From Chloroflexota bacterium (GTDB lineage: Bacteria; Chloroflexota; Anaerolineae; Aggregatilineales; Phototrophicaceae): a DNA stretch of 64,000 bases. Location: contig JACAER010000022.1 in the NCBI GenBank assembly GCA_013388745.1, positions 62,001 to 126,000 of the forward strand, read 5' to 3'. Positions 9,285 to 18,219 of the stretch are shown here, in pieces. The notes beneath the pieces are model-generated. The model was not told the DNA's origin, searched no databases, and was given only the letters and a program-made list of their open reading frames with translations. The position numbers and the translations under genes were made by a program. How positions within the stretch are numbered: position 1 is the first letter of the stretch; the number at the start of each line of letters is the position of its first letter.

Positions 9285-10543
9285 AAAAGATACTGCTGGT
9301 TGCCTGGCGCGAATTCTACTTTAACCTGCGCCGGCGCGCTTTTCTGTTCGCCGCTTTCGGCGCGCCGCTCATCACCGTCGCCCTGATGCTGGTGGTGTTC
9401 AACGTCGCCGTCGGTGGCCATAGTGACCCGGAGAGTTTGGGGCGCATCGGCTATGTCGATCGCGCCGGCGTGCTGGCACAGGCGCTCGAACAACCCGATT
9501 ACTTCGTGTCGTATGCCACCGAAGAAGAAGCCGCCGCTGCGCTGGAAGCGGGCGAGATCGGCGGCTATTTTGTCGTGCGCCGCAATTATCTGGCTGTCGG
9601 CGCTGTGCATTTCTACGCCCCGAGTGCTATGCCGGCCGCGCTGCGCCGCGAAATCGACACTTTTCTGGTCACCAACCTCCTGACGCAAACGCAGGATCTG
9701 CAATTTCCCACCGAACGCCTGCTCGACCCCTTCGATATGACGATTATCACGCTGGACAGCGGGCGTGAACTGACCTCAGCGGGCACTGCCGGCCTGTTTC
9801 TCGTGCCGTTTATCTTCGTCTTCGTCTTCCTGATGGCCTCGCAGGTCAGCAGCGGCTTTCTGATGTCGGGCGTGGTAGAAGAAAAATCAACGCGCATCAT
9901 GGAAATCCTGGTGACCAGCGTGACGCCGCTGCAAATGCTGGTGGGCAAAGTGCTCGGTCTGGGCGCGCTCGGTCTGCTGCAATTCATCGTCTGGGTGGGC
10001 GGCGGCTTTTTGATCGTCACCCTGGGCGATCAGGCCAATCTGGAATTTTTGCAAGGCGTGGTGATCCCGCTCGACGTGACGGTGCTGGGGCTGCTGTACT
10101 TCGTTTTAAGCTATCTCCTGCTGGGCACGCTGATGGCGGGCATCGGCGCGGTGGCGAACACCGAAGAAGAAAGCCGACAGTGGTCGGGTATCTTCTCGCT
10201 GCTGGCCATTATCCCGTTTTTCTTCATCACGCAGTTTTTAGAAAACAGCGGCAGCGCGCTGCCGGTCATCCTGTCGCTGATCCCGTTCACGGCGGGGCCG
10301 TCTATGCTGCTGCGCGTGGCGTTCGCCAGCGTTCCGCTGGGGGAAATCGTGCTCAGTCTCGGTTTGCTGCTGCTGTCGAGTGTGCTGGTCGCGTGGGCGT
10401 CGGCGCGCATCTTCCGCTGGGCGCTGCTGATGTACGGCAAGCGGCCCACCCCGCGCGAATTATGGCGTGTGATTCGCTCTGCGCCGCAGGAATCCGCCAC
10501 CACCATTGCCCAGAGCGAACCTGTCGAAGCGCTGGGGAGGTAA
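9281..10543 (+). CDS. ABC-2 type permease (NatB-like), first
   Basis: 420 residues. One N-terminal membrane helix (FLFAAFGAPLITVALMLVVF) is followed by a long extracytoplasmic loop and a block of five or six helices at the C-terminal half. The conserved stretch EEKSTRIMEILVTSVTPLQM matches the cytoplasmic coupling segment of NatB-type permeases. It overlaps the ATPase gene by four bases. Together with the paralogue at 10550 it probably forms a heterodimeric pore. Confidence 0.9.
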   Translation: MKKILLVAWREFYFNLRRRAFLFAAFGAPLITVALMLVVFNVAVGGHSDPESLGRIGYVDRAGVLAQALEQPDYFVSYATEEEAAAALEAGEIGGYFVVRRNYLAVGAVHFYAPSAMPAALRREIDTFLVTNLLTQTQDLQFPTERLLDPFDMTIITLDSGRELTSAGTAGLFLVPFIFVFVFLMASQVSSGFLMSGVVEEKSTRIMEILVTSVTPLQMLVGKVLGLGALGLLQFIVWVGGGFLIVTLGDQANLEFLQGVVIPLDVTVLGLLYFVLSYLLLGTLMAGIGAVANTEEESRQWSGIFSLLAIIPFFFITQFLENSGSALPVILSLIPFTAGPSMLLRVAFASVPLGEIVLSLGLLLLSSVLVAWASARIFRWALLMYGKRPTPRELWRVIRSAPQESATTIAQSEPVEALGR

Positions 10544-10549
10544 AAACAC

Positions 10550-11824
10550 ATGTTGAACTTCAATCATCTGTGGCTGGTTTTCCACTATGAACTGCGGCGG
10601 CAGGTCGGGCGGCGCGGCTACCTGTTCATGACCTTGGGCATCCCGCTGATTGCCTTCGTGCTGCTTTTCGGCTACAAAGTCATCACCGACATGAACGCCG
10701 CCAACGCCCCCCAGGAGCAACAGGCCCAGCAGGACGACGGCGCCAACTTCGCCCAGGCCATTCGCAGCGCCGGTTATGTCGATTTCTCCGGGCTGTTCCC
10801 CGCGCCGGGCGCCAACAGCATCCTGACGCGCTATGACGACGAAACCGCCGCGCGCGCCGCGCTGGAGGCCGGCACGATCGATGCCTACTACATCATCAGC
10901 GCCGATTATCTGGAATCAGGCGAAGTGACGATGGTGCTTCCGTCGATGGAGTTTGGCGCGATGGTGACCGGGGACGCCCCCATCGAGCAGTTGATTTTCG
11001 ATACGCTCGGCGCGGATATCAACCCAGCGCTGCTGCTGCGCCTGCGCACACCGACCAGTACCGTGATCGAAGTCGATACCGCGCGCGCCACACAGGACGG
11101 CGACAGCGTCGAACGCAATTTTGGCGCCGATTTCGGCATGGTGTACATCTTCGCGCTGGCGCTGATGCTCGGCGTCTTCACCACCAACGGCTATCTGATG
11201 CAAAGCGTGATCGACGAAAAAGAATCGCGCCTGATCGAGATTCTCATCTCCAGCATCCGCCCCACCGAACTGCTGGCGGGCAAGATTCTGGCGCTCGGCC
11301 TGCTCGGTCTGCTGCAAATCGTCGTCTGGCTCGGCGCGCTGATCGGGCTGGCGGCGACGGCGCAGCAGTTGGGCATCACCGGCACCTTCCTCAACAACCT
11401 GGCGCTGCCCTGGGCCACGCTGCCGCTGATTCTGCTGTTCTTCGTGCTGGGCTATCTGTTCTTCGCGGCGGCCTACGGCATGATCGGCGCGCTCTCCAAT
11501 TCCATGCAGGAAGGGCCGCAGTACGCCGTGATCTTCACGCTGCCCGCCGCAATCCCGCTCTATTTCATCGGCCTGTTTATCGATGCGCCCAACGACACGC
11601 TGGCCGTCGTCTTGAGCCTTGTGCCCATCACCGCGCCGATGGCGATGGTGCAGCGCCTCGTGATTACTGCCGTGCCCGCGCTGGAAATCATTATCAGCGT
11701 GCTGCTGCTGCTGGCGCTGGATATTTTCATGATGTGGATGGCGGGCAAGCTGTTCCGCGTGCAATCGCTGCTGGCCGGCCAACTGCCCAAACTGCGCGAC
11801 ATCCCCAAACTGCTGCGCGGCTGA
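10550..11824 (+). CDS. ABC-2 type permease (NatB-like), second
   Basis: 424 residues with the same topology as its upstream neighbour and the equivalent coupling segment DEKESRLIEILISSIRPTEL. A GGGGAGG ribosome site spans the end of the preceding gene, giving a six-base gap. It is the last gene of the exporter operon, followed by a strong hairpin terminator at 11842. Sequence similarity to the first permease indicates gene duplication within the operon. Confidence 0.9.
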   Translation: MLNFNHLWLVFHYELRRQVGRRGYLFMTLGIPLIAFVLLFGYKVITDMNAANAPQEQQAQQDDGANFAQAIRSAGYVDFSGLFPAPGANSILTRYDDETAARAALEAGTIDAYYIISADYLESGEVTMVLPSMEFGAMVTGDAPIEQLIFDTLGADINPALLLRLRTPTSTVIEVDTARATQDGDSVERNFGADFGMVYIFALALMLGVFTTNGYLMQSVIDEKESRLIEILISSIRPTELLAGKILALGLLGLLQIVVWLGALIGLAATAQQLGITGTFLNNLALPWATLPLILLFFVLGYLFFAAAYGMIGALSNSMQEGPQYAVIFTLPAAIPLYFIGLFIDAPNDTLAVVLSLVPITAPMAMVQRLVITAVPALEIIISVLLLLALDIFMMWMAGKLFRVQSLLAGQLPKLRDIPKLLRG

Positions 11825-11841
11825 TAAGAGGCTAAAATTAA

Positions 11842-11871
11842 AGAGGGAAGGCCGTCGCACGCCTTCCCTCT
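11842..11871. terminator. Bidirectional rho-independent terminator
   Basis: A perfect 11-bp stem AGAGGGAAGGC / GCCTTCCCTCT with an 8-base loop sits between the convergent ABC operon (end 11824) and phosphotransferase gene (end 11885). It has a T-rich tail on both sides (GCGTTTCTTTT on plus, TTAATTTTAG on minus). Confidence 0.9.
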
Positions 11872-11884
11872 GCGTTTCTTTTCG

Positions 11885-12976
11885 TCAGCAGCTTGCCAGC
11901 CGCCGTTCCATAGCCGCGCGCGCTGGCTCCAGCCACAGCCGGTTGAACGGCTCGGCGATGCGGGCGTATTGTTCAGGCGTCATGGTCGCCAATTTACCCA
12001 GCCAGTTGACCATAAAGCGCCACAGCAGCGCGTGATCCCACAGCAGCGCGAAGCTGGTGTCGTCCCATGCCGGGCGCATCAGCATATTGTGGCGGATACG
12101 ATACAGGGTGATGATGGCGTCGGCGGCCAGCGCGGGTTGGTAGTGCATCAGCGTGGCCTGCACGCAGCCTACCAGATCGAGAATCGCCGGGCCGATAGCG
12201 GCCAACTGCCAGTCGAAAACGATCTGCCGTCCGTCGATCGAGCAGGCGATATTGCCCGGCCAGTAATCGCCGTGTACCAGCGTGAAAGTCTGCGCGCGCA
12301 GCGGCGCAGCGATAGCATCTGCCGCCGCCACCAGCCGCCGCAGCATGTCGGCATAACGCGGCTGCGCAAAGGGCAGATGCGGGCGTTCATGCAGCAGCAC
12401 TTCGACGGCTTCGGCAGCGGCTTCGACAGTTTCCGCGTAGTCAGCGTCGAAAGGCCGCGCCAGCCAGGCATACGTTTCCAGCGGTTCGCTCAGACCATAA
12501 AAGCGATCATGCAGCGCGACGAGATTGAGAATCGCCTCGCGATAATCATCTGCCGTCCACTGCGCCACCGGACGCAGCCCGGCCAGCGCTTCCAGCACAA
12601 TCCAGCCTTCACGTTCGTCGCCCGCCACCAGACCGGGCACCAGCAGGGGCAGATGCGGCGCGAGCCGGCGGTAGACGCCGAATTCGCGCTGACCGACAGC
12701 GGTCAAGACACGCCCGCGCGCCGTGACCGGCGGTTCTTTGACCAGCAGCGCCAGCGTTTGATCGTCGCCGTCAATCGTCACGCCGACTTTGATGGCGCGC
12801 AGCCGTGTCCCGGCCTCGCCGAACGATGAAATAGGCTGCAAGCTGGGAATCGGAACCGGTTGGATGTCGCGCAGACGCAGCGTATTGGCCGCCAGATAGC
12901 GGCGCAGCCCTGCCATCAGTTCCGGGCGCGAAAACGGCCATTCACGGGTCGGGGCTTCAGTCGTGGCAGTGACCAT
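11885..12976 (-). CDS. Phosphotransferase of the APH / aminoglycoside kinase-like family
   Basis: 363 residues from ATG 12976, preceded by AGGAGA seven bases upstream; this ribosome site overlaps the mazG-like stop codon, indicating coupled translation. The protein-kinase-like fold is recognised by LVHGDYWPGNIACS (catalytic loop HGDxxxxN) and IVFDWQLAAIGPAILDL (metal-binding DFG-equivalent DW). These enzymes phosphorylate small-molecule hydroxyls such as sugars, choline or antibiotics; the substrate cannot be read from sequence, so no resistance function is claimed. Confidence 0.85.
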   Translation of the reverse strand: MVTATTEAPTREWPFSRPELMAGLRRYLAANTLRLRDIQPVPIPSLQPISSFGEAGTRLRAIKVGVTIDGDDQTLALLVKEPPVTARGRVLTAVGQREFGVYRRLAPHLPLLVPGLVAGDEREGWIVLEALAGLRPVAQWTADDYREAILNLVALHDRFYGLSEPLETYAWLARPFDADYAETVEAAAEAVEVLLHERPHLPFAQPRYADMLRRLVAAADAIAAPLRAQTFTLVHGDYWPGNIACSIDGRQIVFDWQLAAIGPAILDLVGCVQATLMHYQPALAADAIITLYRIRHNMLMRPAWDDTSFALLWDHALLWRFMVNWLGKLATMTPEQYARIAEPFNRLWLEPARAAMERRLASC

Positions 12977-12987
12977 CGGGGCTTCTC

Positions 12988-13290
12988 CTAGGTATCCCAT
13001 TGCCGTCCGGCGTTCGTCTTCAGCTTGTCCAGCGCCGCCTGTCCCAGATCGATCTGGTGCAGGCTTGCCAATTGCAGCAGGTACAGCAGCACATCCGCCA
13101 GTTCGCTCGCCAGCGCGGCGGTGTCGCTGCTTTGCTCGCGCCACTGGAAATGTTCCAGCACTTCGCTGGCCTCCAAAACCAGCGAAATCGCCAGACTGCG
13201 CGGGGTCTGTGGGCGGCGCGAATCGGCACGATACCAACCTTTGCTTTCGACAAAGGCCTGCATGGCGTCTTCCAGAGTCTTTAAATCCAT
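12988..13290 (-). CDS. MazG-like nucleotide pyrophosphohydrolase
   Basis: About 100 residues from ATG 13290; a TTG at 13329 would add 13 residues. The all-alpha MazG/RS21-C6 fold is indicated by SLVLEASEVLEHFQWRE followed by ELADVLLYLLQLA, giving the ExxE...ExxD magnesium ligands. Such enzymes hydrolyse non-canonical (d)NTPs to monophosphates, cleaning the nucleotide pool. It is the first gene of a two-gene minus-strand unit with the phosphotransferase. Confidence 0.88.
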   Translation of the reverse strand: MDLKTLEDAMQAFVESKGWYRADSRRPQTPRSLAISLVLEASEVLEHFQWREQSSDTAALASELADVLLYLLQLASLHQIDLGQAALDKLKTNAGRQWDT

Positions 13291-13394
13291 ACGCGCACCC
13301 GTGTTAACCCCTGTCCATAGATTACACAATAAACGATTTGCAGAATAGAAAGCAACAGGACAACGGGTTCATTGCCCGAATTTTGGGGAAATTT

Positions 13395-15398
13395 TCAGTT
13401 CTCGATCGGGAACAGATCGTCGGCATAGCGCGCGCCGCTGCCCGCACCGCTGCTGGCGTGGATCGCCGGCAGCCGCAGGCCGTCGCTTTCGCGGTAGACG
13501 CCGATTACGACGCGCACACAGTCCGGCGCGATGTCGGCGGGCAAGGGGATTTGCCGGACATCGGTCTGGATTTCGCCAGGCTGCCATTGACTGAAAGGAT
13601 ACGTTTCGCCCCAGGGCGCGCCATCACGCTGCGCGACCAGCGCGCCCTCGCACAGCACATGCGCGAAAGGCTTGAGCGCGCCGGGCACGTCCACACGCCA
13701 GCGCGTCATTACCGTGACCACAGCGTCGGCGATAGTGTACGCGCCGGCGGTCAGCGCGATTTCGTTAGCGCCGAACCAAACGAGCGGGGCGGCGCTGCCC
13801 GCTGCCCCCGGCGACCCAACGTACACCGGCCAGAACGCGCCGCCGTCAAAATACGTCGCGTAAATATGCGACGCGGCGTGCAGGCGCTGCGCGAAACCGC
13901 CTTCGCCCACGGTCTGATAGGGGGCGTAGACCCGCGTTCCGGCGTAGCGCAGGCTGCCGCCGTCGGCCAACGCCTGTATGCGCGGGAATGCGTGTCCGGT
14001 CATTGCCCAGAACTGCTGGTCAAAATACACGTATTCGGCCATGAAGACCACGCCTTCCGCGCCCGCCAGAAAGGTGCGCTGCTGCTCGCGCGGAGCGAGA
14101 AAAGCCGGCGCGTTGACCAGCAGCGGCGCGCGGGCGTTCTGCGTTTGCAGCAGATCGAGCAGTGCCCAGGTATAACGCGCCTGCGCCAGCGCTTCGTCAC
14201 GACGCGCGCTCAGAAAACTCAGGCTGTAGACGGCCATCAAGGCGATCAAACCCGCCGCCAGGACGCGCGCCGCCATAACGGAGAAACGCCCACGCGCGTT
14301 GTTGAGCAAAAAGGCCAGCCCCACGCCATACAACAGCGCCGCACCCAGCGCCGAAAACATCAGCAGGCGCGGCGAACCGCTGATATAGTCGGGCGTGAGC
14401 AGCAGCGCCGAGGGCAGCGCCCCCAGCGCATACCAGGTGGCGCCAAAAAGCGCGAAAAGCCGCGCGCGCCCACGTAGCAAACACAGCGCCCCCGCCGTCA
14501 GCGCCAGCGCCAGCCCCCACAGCAGCGCCGCATCGCCCGGCGCGCAGGTCCCCGCCGCGCAGGTGAGCGTGCGTGTCAGCGCGGCGAAGGGGTACGCCAG
14601 CCCTTGCAGCATTAATCCTAGCGAGACAAAGGCCGTTTCCAGCAGACGCGGCGGGTCGTTGGCGCGCGGCACGGTCAGCCACAGATACAGGTACAGGCTA
14701 AACATGGCCGCGATCGGCAGCAGCACCAGCAGCGCGCGCCGCCGCAAACGCGCGCGCCGCAGACGCGCGCCATAGACCAGCGCCAGCAGCAGCGCCAGCA
14801 GCGGCAGAATCAGCACGCCGTTTTCGTGGCTGAACACGGCGGCGAACGCCGAAAACCAGCACAGCAGCAGCGAGTGTCGCCCCCCGCCATCCATCCAGCG
14901 CAGCGCGAACAGCAGCGTCAGCGCTGCGCCCAAAACCAGCGCGACATGAAACAACGCCGCCACCAGTATCACCGCCGCGTAACTGAAGGGGAACAGCACA
15001 AAGGCCAGCCCGGTGATCACGCCCGCGCTTTCGCGGCGGCACAGGCGGCGCGCGAGAGCGCCCCATGCCGCGCCCGCCAGCCCAAAACCCAACACATTCA
15101 CCATGTGCAGCGCCAGCGGGTCAAAATGCCCGCCGACCAACAGGTGATTGACTTCCCACAGCGTAAACACGGCGGGGCGATAGTAGGGGAAGGAGATCGC
15201 GCCGCCCCAGAAGCGCAGCCCTGGCACGCCGTTCGCCGGGTAATCCTGAATCATGGCGAAGTGCAGGCCGTCATCCAGAAAAAACGGCAGACGCAGCGCA
15301 TAACTATACAGCAGCACGGCGGCCAGCAGCGGCAGGGCACGCAGGAGTATTCTCAGGGTATGGCGTCGGGTGGAGTTGCGCGCGGGTTCGTTCAACAT
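13395..15398 (-). CDS. Polytopic membrane protein, GT-C glycosyltransferase-like
   Basis: 667 residues with about ten to twelve predicted membrane helices through residue ~430 and a soluble C-terminal domain. After the first helix the loop has an acidic pair (PFFLDDGLHF), as in GT-C enzymes that use polyprenyl-phosphate sugars with DD/DE in the first loop. Members attach sugars to lipids or proteins on the outer face of the membrane. A second protein of this general type is encoded at 43644. The family assignment is tentative; it could be an uncharacterised Chloroflexi membrane protein. Confidence 0.65.
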   Translation of the reverse strand: MLNEPARNSTRRHTLRILLRALPLLAAVLLYSYALRLPFFLDDGLHFAMIQDYPANGVPGLRFWGGAISFPYYRPAVFTLWEVNHLLVGGHFDPLALHMVNVLGFGLAGAAWGALARRLCRRESAGVITGLAFVLFPFSYAAVILVAALFHVALVLGAALTLLFALRWMDGGGRHSLLLCWFSAFAAVFSHENGVLILPLLALLLALVYGARLRRARLRRRALLVLLPIAAMFSLYLYLWLTVPRANDPPRLLETAFVSLGLMLQGLAYPFAALTRTLTCAAGTCAPGDAALLWGLALALTAGALCLLRGRARLFALFGATWYALGALPSALLLTPDYISGSPRLLMFSALGAALLYGVGLAFLLNNARGRFSVMAARVLAAGLIALMAVYSLSFLSARRDEALAQARYTWALLDLLQTQNARAPLLVNAPAFLAPREQQRTFLAGAEGVVFMAEYVYFDQQFWAMTGHAFPRIQALADGGSLRYAGTRVYAPYQTVGEGGFAQRLHAASHIYATYFDGGAFWPVYVGSPGAAGSAAPLVWFGANEIALTAGAYTIADAVVTVMTRWRVDVPGALKPFAHVLCEGALVAQRDGAPWGETYPFSQWQPGEIQTDVRQIPLPADIAPDCVRVVIGVYRESDGLRLPAIHASSGAGSGARYADDLFPIEN

Positions 15399-15458
15399 AG
15401 ATTTGTATGAGTCAAGCCATTGCCTGCGCAGCCGGCCTCATGCAAGTCGTCGCAAGAA

Positions 15459-15489
15459 AAAGAGCAGGCGCGGCGCTGGCCTGCTCTTT
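15459..15489 (-). terminator. Rho-independent terminator after efp
   Basis: An 11-bp stem AAAGAGCAGGC / GCCTGCTCTTT with a 9-base loop. On the minus strand it continues into TTTTTCTTG (15460-15452). It lies 29 bases past the efp stop codon. Confidence 0.88.
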
Positions 15490-15517
15490 GTCCGCTTGTG
15501 CGACGCGAACGCCGCCC

Positions 15518-16075
15518 TTAGACGCGCGTGACGTAGCTGCCGTCTTCCGTCTTGATGCGGATCATGTCGCCAACGTTGACAAACATCGGCACTTTGACCG
15601 TCAGCCCGGTTTCGACGGTGACTTTCTTGGTGGGGTTGTTGGCTGTGTCGCCGGCCACCGCCATTTCCGATTCCGTCACTCTAATATCGACGGTCGTCGG
15701 CAGTTCGTAGTCGATAATTTCGCCTTCGTAGCTGCTGAGCTTAAGGCGCAGATTTTCTTTGAGGTAGCGCACGTCGTCGCCGAAGATGTCGCGCCGAAGC
15801 TGCGGCTGCTCATAGGATTCCACGTCCATAAACGTCAGAAATTGGCCGTCGTCATACAGAAACTCAACTTCGCTGCCTTCCAGCCGGATGTCGTTGACGC
15901 GCGTGCCAGAGTTGTAGGTTTTTTCGAAAGTGGCGCCGGAACGCATATTGCGCACCTGAACGCGGATGGTGGCGTTGCCGCGTCCGGGCTTGATATGCTG
16001 ATAATTGAGGACTTTGAAGATGTCGCCGTCTTCAAGAAAGGTCGATCCTCTGCGGAGCTGATTTACGTCGATCAT
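15518..16075 (-). CDS. efp: Translation elongation factor P
   Basis: 185 residues, the usual EF-P length, with the three beta-barrel domains and the family C-terminus. The conserved N-terminal start MIDVNQLRRG and the domain I loop HIKPGRGNA identify it. The residue at the tip of the loop is arginine, whereas E. coli has the modified lysine. EF-P binds ribosomes stalled on polyproline between the P and E sites and promotes peptide bond formation, relevant here because many neighbouring proteins carry Pro-rich linkers. A terminator follows at 15459. Confidence 0.97.
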   Translation of the reverse strand: MIDVNQLRRGSTFLEDGDIFKVLNYQHIKPGRGNATIRVQVRNMRSGATFEKTYNSGTRVNDIRLEGSEVEFLYDDGQFLTFMDVESYEQPQLRRDIFGDDVRYLKENLRLKLSSYEGEIIDYELPTTVDIRVTESEMAVAGDTANNPTKKVTVETGLTVKVPMFVNVGDMIRIKTEDGSYVTRV

Positions 16076-16154
16076 AAGCGTGCTGCGATTTCCTTAGATA
16101 TGGTTATAGCTAGAGGGCAGTATAGCAGAAAATTTTTACAGCGTGTACGGTCGG

Positions 16155-16539
16155 CTAACGCAGGCAGCCTTTGCCTTGGTGCTCAGGATGCACCGCCCAG
16201 AACGAACAGACCCATCTCCGGCGAACACAAAGCGTTGGCGGCAGCGCGCGTTGGCGAAGACGGCATCAGGACATCCCAGGGAATCCAGGCGGGGACAAGG
16301 CCGACAGCGCCGATGATTTCGCCTGTCGCTTTGAGGACAAGCGCACGATCACCGTAGGGCGGCTGGCCGAGCCGCGTGAACTGCTCGTAGCCGGCGGCTG
16401 GCCATTGCAACCAGGCGCGCTGCGTTTCCAGCGGCGTTTCGCCCCATACAGCCAGATCAAGACGCTGTTTGGCCTCCAGATCGTCGAGCGTAAAAGGGCG
16501 AATCAGCAGGCGTTCGCTTTCCAGCAGCGGCAGCCGCAT
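16155..16539 (-). pseudogene. Frameshifted, 3'-truncated GNAT acetyltransferase remnant
   Basis: The frame starting at ATG 16539, seven bases after the rho stop, reads as a normal GNAT N-terminus (RLPLLESERLLIRPFTLDDL) but ends early at 16183. At 16200-16207 a 4-base tandem duplication (GTTC twice on the minus strand) shifts the frame. Removing one copy restores EMGLFWAVHPEHQGKG, which contains the acetyl-CoA-binding QxxGxG motif. Even then a stop at 16155 follows three codons later, so the last third of the fold is missing. The gene is probably dead; a sequencing error could explain the shift but not the truncation. Confidence 0.85.
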
Positions 16540-16545
16540 TGTTAT

Positions 16546-17868
16546 TTAAAAGAAACGCCCATCGCGCGAATTCGAGCCGGGCAGCGTGTTCAGGAATTCT
16601 TCGTTGCTTTCGGTCTGGCGCACGCTGTTGAGCAGTTGCTCGGTGGCCCCCACCGTCCCCATATCGGGGTCTTCCGCCAGGTGCGACCACATACGGCGCA
16701 TGGTGTAGACGCGCTGCAAGACATCCGGCCCCAGCAGCAGTTCTTCGCGGCGGGTGGACGATTGTTCGACATCGTAAGCCGGGAAAATGCGGCGTTCTTG
16801 CAGTTTGCGGTTCAGGTGCAGTTCCATGTTGCCCGTGCCCTTGAACTCTTCGTAAATCACATCGTCCATTTTGCTGCCGGTGTTGACCAGACAGGTGGCG
16901 ATGATCGTCAGGCTGCCGCCTTCTTCGACATTACGCGCCGCGCCGTACAAGCGCTTCGGCGGGTGAATCGCCGAGGGGTCAAGGCCGCCGGAAAGCGTGC
17001 GTCCGCTGGTGGGCACGACCAGGTTATAAGCGCGCGCCAGGCGGGTGATGCTGTCCAGCAGCACGACAACATCGCGCTTGATTTCGACCAGACGCTTGGC
17101 ACGCGCCAGCGCCATTTCGGCCACGCGCACATGATGCTGCACAGGGTCGTCAAAGGTCGAAGCAATGACTTCGGCGTCCACCGAGCGATCCATATCCGTC
17201 ACTTCTTCCGGGCGCTCGCCGATCAGCGCGATCATCAAATGGACATCGGGATAATTCTGGCTGATGGCGTTGGCGATTTCCTTGAGCACGGTGGTCTTGC
17301 CGGCTTTGGGCGGCGAGACGATCAGCCCGCGCTGCCCGCGTCCAATCGGCGCGACCAGGTTCAGCAGCCGTGTCGAAAGGATGCGGGGGTTGGTTTCGAG
17401 ATTAAAGCGCTGATTGGGGAAAATGGGGGTGAGGTCTTCGAAATTCGGGCGGACTTTGGCTTCTTCGGGGTTGAGGCCGTTGACGGCATCGACGCGCAGC
17501 AGGCCGTAGTACTTTTCCGACTCCTTGGGCGCGCGCACCTGCCCGATGACCATATCGCCCGTGCGCAGATTAAAGCGCTTGATCTGCGTCTGGCTGACAT
17601 AGACATCATTAGGGCCAGGCAGATACTTTTCGGCCCGCAAAAAGCCGATGCCGTCGTCCACGATTTCCAGCACACCGCCGCGCAGCTTGTGCCCCTTGCG
17701 TTCAGCTTCTTCGCGCAGCAGCGCCAGCATCAGCTCCTGTTTCTTGAGACGGCTGAAGCGCTGTACGCCTGCGTCCCGCGCTAACTGGCGCAAATCGTCC
17801 AGTGTGCGTTCTTCCAGATCGGCAATCGCAAGATTCTCCATAATATTTCTTGGCGCGTTCTGAGTCAC
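16546..17868 (-). CDS. rho: Transcription termination factor Rho
   Basis: 440 residues from GTG 17868, or 431 from ATG 17841. Domains: N-terminal Rho-N helix bundle ([13 protein letters not shown]), RNA-binding cold-shock domain ([14 protein letters not shown]), then the RecA-like ATPase with P-loop SPPKAGKTT, Walker [18 protein letters not shown]-loop LSGGLDPSA and R-loop GTGNMELHL. Rho is a hexameric helicase that ends transcription at unstructured C-rich RNA. A strong AAAGGAG lies too far upstream of either start but suits a five-codon mini-ORF whose stop overlaps GTG 17868, which supports that start by coupling. Confidence 0.96.
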   Translation of the reverse strand: MTQNAPRNIMENLAIADLEERTLDDLRQLARDAGVQRFSRLKKQELMLALLREEAERKGHKLRGGVLEIVDDGIGFLRAEKYLPGPNDVYVSQTQIKRFNLRTGDMVIGQVRAPKESEKYYGLLRVDAVNGLNPEEAKVRPNFEDLTPIFPNQRFNLETNPRILSTRLLNLVAPIGRGQRGLIVSPPKAGKTTVLKEIANAISQNYPDVHLMIALIGERPEEVTDMDRSVDAEVIASTFDDPVQHHVRVAEMALARAKRLVEIKRDVVVLLDSITRLARAYNLVVPTSGRTLSGGLDPSAIHPPKRLYGAARNVEEGGSLTIIATCLVNTGSKMDDVIYEEFKGTGNMELHLNRKLQERRIFPAYDVEQSSTRREELLLGPDVLQRVYTMRRMWSHLAEDPDMGTVGATEQLLNSVRQTESNEEFLNTLPGSNSRDGRFF

Positions 17869-17882
17869 TTCCAGCAGCTCAC
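17865..17882 (-). CDS. Possible rho leader mini-ORF (5 codons)
   Basis: GTG AGC TGC TGG AAG TGA on the minus strand, ten bases after AAAGGAG. The stop codon overlaps the rho GTG start as GTGA, the usual sign of translational coupling. E. coli rho also has a short leader peptide, so a regulatory role is conceivable. The ORF is so short that chance is a real alternative. Confidence 0.3.
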   Translation of the reverse strand: MSCWK

Positions 17883-18219
17883 CGGCGCCTCACTCCTTTC
17901 GTTGGTTTCGTGATGAACACCACACTTTGTTTTGTGCGGAAATAGTGGCTTTACCCTGTTCGCCGCGCCGTGCCCCCAAAAAGCCGGCGCTGATGCAGCT
18001 TGTTCGGTTACAGATACCCCTTGTATTCAAGGGCATGACTGTGCGCGTGGTATTGGCAAGCGTTGTTGGGTTAAATTACAAGAAGGGTTCTCTAAAGGCA
18101 ATATAGCATAACTTTTTCGGCAGTGCAATGCTTTTTCGCCTGTGCGCCGATTCGCGGCAATCGGCGGATGGGCTATAATCACTGCGTATGTTTTTTTCAC
18201 CTCATAAGGGAGCAAATTT
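17883..18219. promoter_or_regulatory. Divergent regulatory region between rho and the 18220 gene
   Basis: About 340 bases without a gene. On the plus strand a perfect TATAAT (18174-18179) lies 40 bases before the 18220 start, with no good -35 box, so a single -10-driven promoter is likely. The rest is the rho leader on the minus strand, with an AT-rich TATATT-like stretch (about 18100-18110) as a candidate -10. No repeat or RNA family was recognised. Confidence 0.5.

Noticed and set aside
11885-12976. Aminoglycoside resistance gene
   Set aside because: Only the general APH fold is visible; chromosomal context with mazG-like gene does not support a resistance claim.
13383-13394. Terminator after the 13395 gene
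   Set aside because: The nearby CGGG/CCCG pairing is only 4-5 bp with no T-run on the minus strand.
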